64,000 nt of DNA from Sphingomonadales bacterium (GTDB lineage Bacteria > Pseudomonadota > Alphaproteobacteria > Sphingomonadales > Sphingomonadaceae), in assembly GCA_016714795.1 (NCBI GenBank), contig JADKCA010000002.1:581361-645360 (forward strand). The letters are read 5' to 3'. Below the pieces are notes generated by a model. That model made no database searches and was not told the DNA's origin. It was given only the letters and a program-made list of their open reading frames with translations. Within the stretch, counting starts at the first letter, position 1. Each line of letters starts with the position of its first letter. Shown in pieces: positions 34,816 through 42,749 of the stretch. Made by a program: the position numbers and the translations under genes.

Positions 34816-34860
34816 CGGGATCGCGCTCGCGGCTCCAGATGGAGCTGAGGAGACGGTTTC

Positions 34861-36096
34861 ATGAAAACATGGCTGATTTGTCTTGCGGCCCTATTTGCCG
34901 CCCCGGCTGGCGCGGCGTCCCCCACAGCGGCTCCTGCCACTGTCCAGAAGACCGATTGGTATGAGGATATTTCGATCCGACGCCAGACGCGCGAATTCAC
35001 CGAGGATGTCTCTAGGTTGAGCACAGGCGGATTCGGGCTGTTGCGCTGGGATGAATGGATCAACCCCGCTGACCTGCCCGCCGATCTGAGGGGGCGGGAA
35101 ATCCGGCTCGACACGTTCCTCGCCGCCGATACGGACGCGGCCGGGCGCGTGACGGCGTGTCGGGTGCTCAAGCCTTCGGGCCATGCCGGTTTCGACGCGC
35201 TGGCGTGCAAGGCGCTGGTGGACAAGGGGCAGTTCGATCCGCTCTATGTCGCCCCGGGACAGGCTGTCGGGCGAACGCTCAACATGTCGGTCTGGTGGCA
35301 TAGCGTTCCCAAAAACAAGGTCAAGCCGATGGCCCCCGCCATGTCACCGCCACGCCCGGACCGCGTCGCCTTGACCTCATGGCCGCGCAGGCAATGGGCA
35401 TCGGGTCTCAGGATCGAGTCCTTTCCCCAACTGGCTGCGCTCATCCCGGCGGGCGTGAAGGCCAAAGGCAAGACGTCGCTGGACCTCAGCGTCAAGGCGG
35501 CCAGCAGCGCGGCGACCTGCACCATCGGGGTGAGTTCGGGCAACGCCCTGCTTGACAAGGCTGCGTGCGATGCGGCGTCTGCGCTCAAGCTGGCTTACAC
35601 CTCGCCGTGCGATGGCTGTGATGACCGGACGATTCCGCTCCAGTTCGTCTGGGCGGGCAAGGCCAGCCATATCCGCGTGCCGCTCAAGGCTGTGACGATG
35701 CAGGGCGCGCATACCAAGGGGCTGTTGCCGTCTCCGCATGAAGAGGTGGACGCATTCCTCATCCCGCATGATCCCGCCGATCCGCGCAGCGTGCAAGTCT
35801 ATCATGATCACGCCTTTCAGACCGGATTCTCCGCAAAGGATAAGGATTTCAAGGATCTGCCAGACCGCTCGGTCAGCCGGATGCGCGTGACTCTGGGGCT
35901 TCAGGGTACGGCCAAGGGCGCGGTCCAGTCCTGCGTGATCGTCTTCGGATCGGGCAATACGGCCATGGATGATCGGCTTTGCGCCCTCGCCAAGCAGCGC
36001 GCCATGCTGACGCCGGTGCAAGATGTGTTTGGCGATTCCATGGCGGGCCAGACCCGCATGGTGCTCAAGCTGGATGAGATTGCGACGCTGCGCTGA
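34861..36096 (+). CDS. Secreted protein with three TonB-C-like repeats
   Basis: A 411-residue exported protein (signal peptide MKTWLICLAALFAAPAGAAS). Three segments resemble the TonB C-terminal pattern G-x-V-x-x-C-x-V-x-x-S-S-G-x-x-x-L-D-x-x-A-C: VTACRVLKPSGHAGFDALAC (98-116), ATCTIGVSSGNALLDKAAC (218-236), and SCVIVFGSGNTAMDDRLC (357-374). The cysteine pairs are C100/C116, C220/C236 and C358/C374, exactly 16 apart each time, suggesting three disulfide-bonded domains. No transmembrane energiser segment is present, so it is not a normal TonB. Function unknown; perhaps an envelope scaffold. Confidence 0.75.
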   Translation: MKTWLICLAALFAAPAGAASPTAAPATVQKTDWYEDISIRRQTREFTEDVSRLSTGGFGLLRWDEWINPADLPADLRGREIRLDTFLAADTDAAGRVTACRVLKPSGHAGFDALACKALVDKGQFDPLYVAPGQAVGRTLNMSVWWHSVPKNKVKPMAPAMSPPRPDRVALTSWPRRQWASGLRIESFPQLAALIPAGVKAKGKTSLDLSVKAASSAATCTIGVSSGNALLDKAACDAASALKLAYTSPCDGCDDRTIPLQFVWAGKASHIRVPLKAVTMQGAHTKGLLPSPHEEVDAFLIPHDPADPRSVQVYHDHAFQTGFSAKDKDFKDLPDRSVSRMRVTLGLQGTAKGAVQSCVIVFGSGNTAMDDRLCALAKQRAMLTPVQDVFGDSMAGQTRMVLKLDEIATLR

Positions 36097-36102
36097 ACAA
36101 AA

Positions 36103-36133
36103 AAGGGTCCGGGGTGGGGACCGGACCCTTCTT
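36103..36133 (-). terminator. Bidirectional rho-independent terminator
   Basis: Stem AAGGGTCCGG / CCGGACCCTT with an 8-base loop. On the minus strand it is followed by a run of six U, so it chiefly ends the hsp20 transcript; on the plus strand the tail CTTGTG is weaker but may serve the preceding gene. Confidence 0.85.
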
Positions 36134-36152
36134 GTGCGAGATGTGATGCGGA

Positions 36153-36611
36153 TCAGGCGGCTTCGCGCTGGTCCTCGATCACGGTCGGTTCGTTGCCGAT
36201 ATTGATCTTGCGCGGCTTCATCGCTTCGGGAACCTCGCGGACCAGTTCGATGGTCAGCAGGCCGTCTGCCATGTCGGCACTGTCCACATGGACAAAATCG
36301 GCCAACTGGAAGCGGCGTTCGAACGCGCGGGTGGCGATGCCATTGTGCAACATAGTGCGCTTCGACGTGTCGTCATTCGCGGCCTTGCGCCCTGCCACCG
36401 TCAGCAAATTCTGGTGCGAGGTGATGTCGATCTCGTCGCGCTTGAACCCGGCCACCGCCAGCGTGATGCGATAGCGGTCGTCAGACAGCTTCTCGACATC
36501 ATAGGGCGGATAGGAATCGGCGGCCTGACCCGCATTTTCGAGGAAATCGAACAGCCGGTCAAAGCCGACGGTCGAACGGCGATAGGGAGTCCAGTCGAGT
36601 GTCTGTCGCAT
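36153..36611 (-). CDS. Small heat-shock protein, Hsp20/IbpA family
   Basis: A 152-residue alpha-crystallin-type holdase that keeps unfolding proteins soluble for refolding by DnaK/ClpB. The crystallin domain spans about 38-135 (YRITLAVAGFKRDEIDIT, GIATRAFERRFQLADFVHV). The tail contains KPRKINIGN, with the I-x-I motif used for oligomer contacts. Its leader folds into a ROSE-like RNA thermometer and a heat-shock sigma-factor-like promoter precedes it, so it is predicted to be induced by heat at two levels. Confidence 0.93.
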   Translation of the reverse strand: MRQTLDWTPYRRSTVGFDRLFDFLENAGQAADSYPPYDVEKLSDDRYRITLAVAGFKRDEIDITSHQNLLTVAGRKAANDDTSKRTMLHNGIATRAFERRFQLADFVHVDSADMADGLLTIELVREVPEAMKPRKINIGNEPTVIEDQREAA

Positions 36612-36695
36612 AAATCATCCTTTCAAAAGCAATGTGCGAAGCGCAGGCGGCCCGAAAATGGCACCGCTGCGACCGGATAGCTTTGCGCCTATCCA
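36612..36695 (-). promoter_or_regulatory. ROSE-like RNA thermometer in hsp20 leader
   Basis: Read on the minus strand, the leader forms three hairpins in a row. The first is GGATAG/CTATCC (36675-36694). The second is CGCAGCGG.../...CCGCCTGCG (36642-36671). The last pairs UUGCU (36628-36632) with the Shine-Dalgarno AGGAU (36616-36620). That last pairing has the U-U and G-G mismatches that characterise ROSE elements of alphaproteobacterial and enteric small heat-shock genes. Heat would melt it and expose the ribosome-binding site. Confidence 0.75.
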
Positions 36696-36708
36696 GCAAC
36701 ACTGATGT

Positions 36709-36732
36709 AATTATGCAACTATGGCGTTCAAG
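36709..36732 (-). promoter_or_regulatory. RpoH-like heat-shock promoter of hsp20
   Basis: On the minus strand CTTGAA (36727-36732) is followed after 11 bases by CATAATT (36709-36715). This resembles the RpoH (sigma-32) consensus CTTGAA then a CCCAT/CATAT-type -10, though spacing is slightly short. A start near 36702 would give a roughly 90-base leader that just accommodates the three-hairpin thermometer. Confidence 0.5.
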
Positions 36733-36753
36733 GGGCGAGCGTGAAAATTCCGC

Positions 36754-37389
36754 TCAGCCATCCAGCAGATTGGGCAAGGGCCTGTCCACCGGCGTCATGC
36801 CCAGCGATTCGAGCACATCCTTGGCCAGCCGCGTGGTGATGGCGCGGCGGCGGGAGAGGGCGGTGGCATCCAGCGCGTCCACCAGCCGGTTGAGCGCCAC
36901 ATAGCTGCGCTCGGCGCGCGCACGCAGATAAGAGACCACCTCTGGCGCAATCGCGAGCCCGCGTTGCGCCATCAGCTTTTCGATCAGCAGGCCAAACAGC
37001 ATGTCATCCGGCTCGTCGATATGGATGACCGGCGTCACCGCCATGCGAGACGCGAGGTCGGGCAGCCGCGCGCGCCATGGCGTGGTGCGTTCCAGCATCA
37101 CGATCAGCAGCGGCCGGTTTTCCTCCTGCGCCAGGTTCCAGCGGTGGAAAATATCGGGTTCAGGCAGCAGCTCCGCATCATCGATGATCAGGCCGTTGCT
37201 TTGAGCGGCAAAGATCCGCGCCAGCAGGCTTCGCCCGGATTTGCGCGGGCCTGTGAGCAGCGTGGCCTTTACGGGCCAGCGCCCCGGCGATTCGAGATGC
37301 TCCACAGCGGCGCGGTTGGCTGCGGTGACGATGAAATTGTCTGCCGATTCTGCTGCCGGCCAGTCAAAGGGCAGCGCCATTTGCGTCAT
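36754..37389 (-). CDS. hdaA: HdaA, DnaA-inactivating AAA+ homologue
   Basis: A 211-residue Hda-type protein that, with the sliding clamp, promotes DnaA-ATP hydrolysis and prevents re-initiation. The N-terminus QMALPFDW is a clamp-binding motif (consensus Q-L-x-L-P-L); this is why I keep the start at 37389, since a start at 37380 would lose the glutamine. Phosphate loop LLTGPRKSGRSLLARIF is diverged from Walker A, as in Hda. Walker B-like GLIIDDAELL and the C-terminal lid follow. Encoded upstream of hsp20 on the same strand and just downstream of the DUF2066-like gene. Confidence 0.85.
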   Translation of the reverse strand: MTQMALPFDWPAAESADNFIVTAANRAAVEHLESPGRWPVKATLLTGPRKSGRSLLARIFAAQSNGLIIDDAELLPEPDIFHRWNLAQEENRPLLIVMLERTTPWRARLPDLASRMAVTPVIHIDEPDDMLFGLLIEKLMAQRGLAIAPEVVSYLRARAERSYVALNRLVDALDATALSRRRAITTRLAKDVLESLGMTPVDRPLPNLLDG

Positions 37390-37403
37390 GATGCGGGGCG
37401 GCC

Positions 37404-38693
37404 TTAGGGCGCGCCGCGCACGCGGATGACGCTACCGCTTTCAGAGGCGGAAAGGCCCCGCGCGGAGAGACCCAGCCGCAGCATTCCGGCATCACCCGCA
37501 AAGCTGACGCGCATGACGGAGACACCGCCGATCGCAAGGCTGGTCGTGCTGGCAGAGCGGACCCCCGGAACCGCACGCACCGCGGATTCGACCGCGTTGA
37601 CAGCGGCAGCGTCCGGCGTGTCAAACTGGATGGTGAAGGATGAAACCGGCGTCTCGGTTGCAGTATTGTCTTCATCGTCTGCCGCCGGATCGGGCGTATC
37701 GGTTTCGGCAGGAGCGACGCTGTTGGCCACAACCTCTTCCAGTTCCTCGGCTTCCAGCGGCTCTTCGATGATCAACGATGTGTCTGGCCGCAACAGGCCG
37801 GAGGCGAGGGCATTGGCATAGATTTCATCCATGCGCTTCACACCTTCCTTCATCATCACGCCAAGGCGATCCGATGACTCGACGCGCAGGCTGAAGCTTT
37901 GCAGCAGCTTGTTGTCCGGGCCGTAACGGGCGGCGAAATGGCCGATCACCGGCCCGCCGGGATAGAGCCGCTGAAGCCGGACCGACGGGATGAGCACGTC
38001 TGCCGCGCCATATTGATCCAGAATATTGCGCCAGAAGCGCCGGCCGGGCCGCCCGGTCTGCCCAAAGGTCAGCAGCATCGGCTCCGCGCCATTGCCGCTG
38101 GTGCGGACATAATCGATCTGGCTGTCTGCGGTGTTATATTCGGCCCAGGCGCGCTGCCACGCGGTGCGGCCTTCAAAGCTGACCGGCGCACCGCCATTCC
38201 ATTCGATGGGGAGAACCAGCATCGGGGCAGAGCGGACAAAGCGCCCGCCAATGCCCAGCACCTGCGCGGCGCGAACCCGGTCAAACGCAATGCCCAGCCG
38301 CGCGACATAGCGGTTGGGGCCAATCTGTTCGTCTTCCACGATGATGGCCGAAACAATCCCGTCCAGCCCGCCATCGCCCAGCGCCGGGGCCACACTGCCG
38401 CCGCCATGATAGCGGTCCCACAATTTCACCCAGCCTTTGCGCTGCGCCTCTTTCCATCCAGCGAGCCGCGCTTCATCGGCATTCTTGGCCCAGACATTGA
38501 CCTCGATGCCGCCCACTTCCAGATTATTGGCGCTGCCAATGGGAATGATACCGCGCTCCACGCCCTCAATCTGAGCGAACAACGCAGCCCCGCCACCGGC
38601 AACTGCCAACGCAATCGCCATGGGAACAAGACGCAACACAGGCTTTTTCTCTACCACGAGCGCCCTATTGACGGGTTGGGCATGGAATTCCAA
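37404..38693 (-). CDS. DUF2066-like exported protein
   Basis: A 429-residue protein with an N-terminal membrane/signal segment (LVPMAIALAVAGGGAALFA). The middle part, with blocks such as EARLAGWKEAQRKGWVKLWDR and GPNRYVARLGIAFDR, looks like DUF2066. The last 85 residues form a small ferredoxin-like fold (FTIQFDTPDAAAVNAVESAV...) that databases may label heavy-metal-associated, but no metal-binding CxxC is present. An acidic linker separates the two. In sphingomonads it commonly stands between purM and hdaA as here. Its start is only 24 bases from purM on the opposite strand. Confidence 0.72.
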   Translation of the reverse strand: MEFHAQPVNRALVVEKKPVLRLVPMAIALAVAGGGAALFAQIEGVERGIIPIGSANNLEVGGIEVNVWAKNADEARLAGWKEAQRKGWVKLWDRYHGGGSVAPALGDGGLDGIVSAIIVEDEQIGPNRYVARLGIAFDRVRAAQVLGIGGRFVRSAPMLVLPIEWNGGAPVSFEGRTAWQRAWAEYNTADSQIDYVRTSGNGAEPMLLTFGQTGRPGRRFWRNILDQYGAADVLIPSVRLQRLYPGGPVIGHFAARYGPDNKLLQSFSLRVESSDRLGVMMKEGVKRMDEIYANALASGLLRPDTSLIIEEPLEAEELEEVVANSVAPAETDTPDPAADDEDNTATETPVSSFTIQFDTPDAAAVNAVESAVRAVPGVRSASTTSLAIGGVSVMRVSFAGDAGMLRLGLSARGLSASESGSVIRVRGAP

Positions 38694-38717
38694 GCCCCTT
38701 CACGCTAACGGCGAAAA

Positions 38718-39824
38718 ATGGACTCCAAACACAATCAAGCCGAACCCTATACCTATGCCAAGGCCGGGGTTTCCATTGCAGCCGGAAACGCACTGGTGCG
38801 CGCCATTGCGCCGCTCGCCAAGGCAACACGCAGGCCGGGCGCAGACGCCGATCTGGGCGGGTTTGGCGGCTTTTTCGACCTGAAGGCGGCGGGCTTCAAT
38901 GATCCTCTGCTTGTTGCGGCGAATGATGGCGTGGGCACCAAGCTCAAGCTCGCCATTGATTCGGGAAAGCATGACGGCGTGGGGATCGATCTGGTCGCCA
39001 TGTGTGCCAATGATCTGATCGTGCAGGGGGCAGAGCCGCTCTTCTTCCTCGATTATTATGCCAGCGGCAAGCTCGACACGGATGTGGCAACCGCCGTCGT
39101 TGCCAGCATTGCCGAAGGATGCAAGCAGGCGGGCTGTGCGCTGATCGGCGGCGAAACGGCGGAAATGCCGGGCATGTATAGCGATGGCGATTATGATCTG
39201 GCGGGCTTCTGCGTCGGTGCGGTCGAACGTGGCGATGTGCTGACGGCGGACAAGGTGGCCGATGGCGACGTGATTCTGGGCCTAGCCTCCTCAGGCGTCC
39301 ATTCCAACGGCTTCTCGCTGGTGCGCAGGCTTGCGGCAGACAAGGGCTGGAAGCTGGATCGTCCGGCTCTGTTTGACCAGAACGTGCTGCTGATTGACGC
39401 GCTGATGGCGCCGACGCGCATCTATGTGAAATCGCTGCTGCCGCAGGTGAGGGCCGGACGCGTTCACGCGATGGCGCACATCACGGGTGGTGGCTTGCTG
39501 GAGAATATTCCGCGCGTGCTGCCGGATGGGCTCCATGCCTTCGTGAATGCAGATTTGTGGCCGCAGCCGCGCCTGATGGCGTTCCTGCAAGCGCAAGGCA
39601 CCATCGAGCCGGAGGAAATGGCGCGCACCTTCAATTGCGGGATCGGCATGGCGGTTGTGGTGGCGCCCGACGATGCCGATGCCGTGACGGCGGCGCTGGC
39701 GGAAGCGGGTGAAACCGTGTTCCGCATCGGCCATATCGCAGCGGGTGAAAAGGGCTGCACCGTCTCCGGGACCGGCGACACCTGGAGCGCGCGGGGCGAC
39801 TGGCGCGCGACGCACACAGGCTGA
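38718..39824 (+). CDS. purM: Phosphoribosylformylglycinamidine cyclo-ligase (AIR synthetase)
   Basis: A 368-residue PurM, which closes FGAM to AIR using ATP in purine synthesis. Family blocks include YAKAGVSIAAGN, ANDGVGTKLKLA, MCANDLIVQGAEPLFFLDYY, IGGETAEMPGMY and SSGVHSNGFSLVR. Length is normal. It is followed, across a 60-base gap filled by a palindromic repeat, by purN, the usual order in alphaproteobacteria. Confidence 0.95.
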   Translation: MDSKHNQAEPYTYAKAGVSIAAGNALVRAIAPLAKATRRPGADADLGGFGGFFDLKAAGFNDPLLVAANDGVGTKLKLAIDSGKHDGVGIDLVAMCANDLIVQGAEPLFFLDYYASGKLDTDVATAVVASIAEGCKQAGCALIGGETAEMPGMYSDGDYDLAGFCVGAVERGDVLTADKVADGDVILGLASSGVHSNGFSLVRRLAADKGWKLDRPALFDQNVLLIDALMAPTRIYVKSLLPQVRAGRVHAMAHITGGGLLENIPRVLPDGLHAFVNADLWPQPRLMAFLQAQGTIEPEEMARTFNCGIGMAVVVAPDDADAVTAALAEAGETVFRIGHIAAGEKGCTVSGTGDTWSARGDWRATHTG

Positions 39825-39828
39825 CAAT

Positions 39829-39881
39829 AAATAGGGACTGTCCCTATTTAATTTAAATAGGGACTGTCCCTATTTATTGGA
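39829..39881. repeat. Tandem GGGACTGTCCC palindromes between purM and purN
   Basis: Two copies of the core ATAGGGACTGTCCCTAT, arranged as ATAAATAGGGAC... and ...GTCCCTATTTAT around a TTTAATTTAAA centre, so that the whole element is also an inverted repeat. The second copy ends immediately before the GGAGG that serves purN. Same family as 23704-23766. Confidence 0.88.
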
Positions 39882-39892
39882 GGATGGAGCGC

Positions 39893-40843
39893 ATGAACAA
39901 GGCCCGGATTGCCGTTCTGATTTCGGGCACAGGCTCGAACATGGCGGCTTTGGTCTATGCGGCAAAGCATCCGGCCTGCCCGTTCGAGATTGTGCTGGTG
40001 GCCTCCAACAATCCGGACGCGCCGGGGCTGAGGCTGGCGGCGGCGGAAGGCATTCCCATCTTCGCGCACTCGCACAAGGGGATGACGCGGGCTGATCATG
40101 ACTCGATCATGGATGCCGAAATCCGCAAGAGCGGTGCGGATATGGTCGCGCTGGCGGGCTATATGCGGATATTGTCGGCGGGCTTTGTGCAGGGCTGGGC
40201 GGGCAAGATGCTCAACATCCACCCTTCATTGCTCCCCAAATATAAGGGCCTGCACACGCATGAACGCGCGCTGGAGGCGGGGGACAGCCATGGCGGGGTT
40301 TCGGTCCATCTTGTCACCGAAGAACTGGATGATGGCGAGATTCTGGGCCAGACGCCGGTTGCGATCCTGCCTGGCGATACGGCAGACAGCCTCGCTGCGC
40401 GCGTGCTGATTGCCGAGCACCAACTCTATGCGCGCGTGCTGGGCGATTATGTGAGGCGCGATTTCGATCCGGTCTGGCTGACGCAGCGGGTGCGCGCGCT
40501 GGCGATGGCCGAGCCCGAAGCCGAGGAAAGCCTGTCGCACGGCATGGCGTGCTTTGGCATCAAGGGCGGCAAGAAGTTCGCCTGGGTGTCAGACAATCAT
40601 CATGGCGATGGTCGCGTGGCGCTGCTTGTGAAGGTCAGCGGGCCGGAGGAACAGGCCATGCTGATCGAACGCGATGAAGACCGTTATTTCAAGCCTGCCT
40701 ATTTCGGGAATGACTGGATCGCGATCCGGCTCGATCTGGGCGGCCTCGATTGGGAGGAAGTGCGCCAGCGGATTTCAGCCAGCTGGCTGGCGGTGGCTCC
40801 GGCGAAGCTCAAGAAGGCGTTGAGTGTAGCGGACGAATTTTGA
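39893..40843 (+). CDS. purN: Phosphoribosylglycinamide formyltransferase PurN fused to YjbR/MmcQ-like domain
   Basis: A 316-residue protein; the ATG at 39893 is nine bases from GGAGG, whereas the ATG at 39884 touches it. Residues 1-200 are PurN: VLISGTGSNMAAL, GYMRILSAGFVQGWAGKMLNIHPSLLP with the catalytic Asn/His, and ELDDGEILGQ with the aspartate. It formylates GAR in purine synthesis. Residues 205-316 are an extra domain (SLSHGMACFGIKGGKKFAWV, DEDRYFKPAYFGNDWIAIRLD, VAPAKLKKAL) of the YjbR/MmcQ (CyaY-like fold) type, normally a separate small protein. The fusion is continuous and in frame. Confidence 0.9.
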   Translation: MNKARIAVLISGTGSNMAALVYAAKHPACPFEIVLVASNNPDAPGLRLAAAEGIPIFAHSHKGMTRADHDSIMDAEIRKSGADMVALAGYMRILSAGFVQGWAGKMLNIHPSLLPKYKGLHTHERALEAGDSHGGVSVHLVTEELDDGEILGQTPVAILPGDTADSLAARVLIAEHQLYARVLGDYVRRDFDPVWLTQRVRALAMAEPEAEESLSHGMACFGIKGGKKFAWVSDNHHGDGRVALLVKVSGPEEQAMLIERDEDRYFKPAYFGNDWIAIRLDLGGLDWEEVRQRISASWLAVAPAKLKKALSVADEF

Positions 40844-40889
40844 TCTCTGTCCGTCGTGCTCCGGCCTCTGCTGGTGTACGGCTAAGAGA

Positions 40890-41141
40890 TTAGCCCCGGA
40901 CCTCGCTTTCTTGCACCACCGGGCGGCTCTCTCTTGTGCCGCGATAGCGTTCTTCCGGCTTTGTCGGATCGCCTGCGATGATCACATGGTCTTCATGGAC
41001 TTCCACCAGCGTGCCGACGAACGGAAAACCTTCCAGACTGCCGGTCACGCGGTAGCTGACGACATCGCCGACCTTGAACGTGGTTTCGTCAAAGTTGAAT
41101 TCAAACGGGCAGTTGTCGCCGCCTTCACCCATGCCTTGCAT
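40890..41141 (-). CDS. Small protein with SH3-like core
   Basis: An 83-residue protein starting at the ATG at 41141 (AGGAGAG upstream). The sequence VGDVVSYRVTG ... FVGTLVEVHEDHVIIAGDP looks like a short beta-barrel of the type found in KOW/SH3-like domains. No catalytic motif. Unknown function; convergent with purN. Confidence 0.62.
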   Translation of the reverse strand: MQGMGEGGDNCPFEFNFDETTFKVGDVVSYRVTGSLEGFPFVGTLVEVHEDHVIIAGDPTKPEERYRGTRESRPVVQESEVRG

Positions 41142-41159
41142 CAAACTCTCCTGTAGCCA

Positions 41160-41236
41160 TTGTCCTGAGCCTGTCGAAGGACCGTTTTCGGTGCGTGGCA
41201 TGACGCAAAGACGGTCCTTCGACAAGCTCGGGACGA
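41160..41236. repeat. Interspersed inverted repeat, CCGTCCTGAGC family, copy 2
   Basis: Arms TTGTCCTGAGCCTGTCGAAG... and ...GACAAGCTCGGGACGA are imperfect reverse complements around a 27-base spacer. Lies between the 83-residue gene and ndk. Confidence 0.82.
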
Positions 41237-41248
41237 CGGAGGATGCGC

Positions 41249-41281
41249 AAAAAAGGCCGCCAGATCGCTCCGGCGGCCTCT
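41249..41281 (-). terminator. Rho-independent terminator of ndk
   Basis: On the minus strand, stem GAGGCCGCC / GGCGGCCTT is followed by six U (41249-41254). It lies 21 bases after the ndk stop. Confidence 0.85.
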
Positions 41282-41302
41282 TGTCTCGTCCGGCAGTGCC
41301 GA

Positions 41303-41725
41303 TCAGCCGACGATTTCTTCCGGCTTGAAGAAGTAAGCGATTTCGATCGCGGCATTTTCATCCGAATCGGAACCGTGCACGCTGTTCGCTTCGATGCTCT
41401 CGGCCAGTTCCTTGCGGATCGTGCCCGGCTCCGCGTTGGCGGGGTTGGTGGCGCCCATGATGTCGCGATTGCGCTGCATGGCGTTTTCGCCTTCCAGCAC
41501 CTGCACGACGACCGGGCCGGAGATCATGAAGCTGACCAGATCGTTGAAGAAGGGGCGTTCCTTGTGGACCGCGTAAAAGCCTTCGGCCTGTTCCTTGCTC
41601 ATCTGGATGCGCTTGGAGGCGACGACGCGCAGGCCGCCTTCTTCCAGCATCTTGGTGACGGCGCCCGTCAGGTTGCGGCGCGTGGCGTCCGGCTTGATGA
41701 TCGAAAAGGTGCGGGTGCCCGCCAT
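41303..41725 (-). CDS. ndk: Nucleoside diphosphate kinase
   Basis: A 140-residue Ndk, which equalises NTP and dNTP pools by phosphotransfer through an active-site histidine. The histidine is in NSVHGSDSDENA near 118; the N-terminal FSIIKPDATRRN and RNRDIMGATNPANAEPGTIR match the family. Start MAGTRTFSII at 41725; the open frame upstream is not part of the protein. Has its own terminator. Confidence 0.96.
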   Translation of the reverse strand: MAGTRTFSIIKPDATRRNLTGAVTKMLEEGGLRVVASKRIQMSKEQAEGFYAVHKERPFFNDLVSFMISGPVVVQVLEGENAMQRNRDIMGATNPANAEPGTIRKELAESIEANSVHGSDSDENAAIEIAYFFKPEEIVG

Positions 41726-41900
41726 GTCGTGTCTCCATATGTGGGGGGATGGTCTGCGCGCGCCTCTAGCGAACATGGTGCAGTGCGGCAAGCACCCGGC
41801 TGACATAAGCGCTTGACCCGTGCCGGGCAGGCTGCTGTCATGGCTGCGTCATCTGTTCGGGCCAAAGCGAACCGGACACGGCAAGGGGAAGACGCGGCCC

Positions 41901-42468
41901 ATGTATCATCCCGATCTGTTGAGACATCCGGATTCATGCCCGGCATTGGTGTTGAATGCCGATTACGCGCCTTTGTCTTATTATCCGCTGTCGCTCTGGC
42001 CCTGGCAGACGGCAGTCAAGGCAATGTTCCTCGATCGCGTCGATGTGGTGGCGCATTATGAGCGCGAGGTGCGCAGCCCGACCGCCCGGATGCGGCTTCC
42101 CTCTGTCATTGCGCTCAAGCAATATGTGAAGCCCACCGCTCATCCGGCCTTCACCCGGTTCAACCTGTTCCTGCGAGACCGGTTCATCTGCCAATATTGC
42201 GGCAGCCCCAAAGATCTGACCTTCGATCATGTGGTGCCGCGCGCGCAGGGCGGGCGCACGACGTGGGAGAATGTCACAACCGCCTGTTCGCCCTGCAACC
42301 TGGAAAAAGGGTGGACGAACCCCGCGTGAGGCGGGAATGCACATCATGGCCGCCCCGCACCGCCCCACCAGCTGGGAAATGCAGGATCATGGGCGCAGCT
42401 ATCCGCCAAATTTCCTGCATGAAAGCTGGCGGGACTGGCTTTACTGGGACGTGGAACTGGAAGCCTGA
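41901..42468 (+). CDS. HNH endonuclease family protein (one-base frameshift)
   Basis: An HNH-type protein of about 190 residues. The first frame from 41901 reads through HNH features RDRFICQYCGSPKDLTFDHVVPRAQGGRTTW (42174-42266) and CSPCNL, then stops at 42329. After about 42303 the adjacent frame continues as KKGGRTPREAGMHIM and ends at 42468 with WRDWLYWDVELEA, the normal C-terminus. Removing one G near 42303 restores CNLKKGGRTP. The C-x2-C zinc pair and second C-x2-C are both intact. Probably a sequencing error. Role in sphingomonads is unknown, though the family is conserved. Confidence 0.8.
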
Positions 42469-42471
42469 GCG

Positions 42472-42615
42472 CTACTTATACTTGTGCCATGTCGTCCCGG
42501 TGTTGTTCATATTGTCCAGATTCTCGTCGCTCAGCGGATCATCTTCGGGTTCCGGCGGGGGCGGGGGAGGATCGGGCTGAGGTTTGTCATCCTTGGGCTT
42601 GTCTTCATCGGCCAC
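42472..42615 (-). CDS. Small acidic proline-rich protein
   Basis: A predicted 47-residue peptide from a GTG at 42615 with AAGGGA upstream. It is charged and proline-rich (DKPKDDKPQPDPPPPPPEPE) with an asparagine/threonine tail ending WHKYK. No domain. It runs convergently against the HNH gene. Could be a genuine short disordered protein or a fortuitous frame. Confidence 0.4.
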   Translation of the reverse strand: MADEDKPKDDKPQPDPPPPPPEPEDDPLSDENLDNMNNTGTTWHKYK

Positions 42616-42749
42616 GGGAAATTCCCTTCGCTTTGGTGCGTGCCATGGCGGCACAATGGCATGATGATCCGACGGGCGGGGATTGCATTGACCGCCATCA
42701 AGCGCCGTAAACTCTTGATCGCGCGCGCGCTTGCCCCCACATAGAGGCC

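Noticed and set aside
37404..38693. Heavy-metal-binding protein label for the DUF2066-like gene
   Set aside because: The C-terminal fold may look HMA-like, but the metal-binding CxxC is missing.
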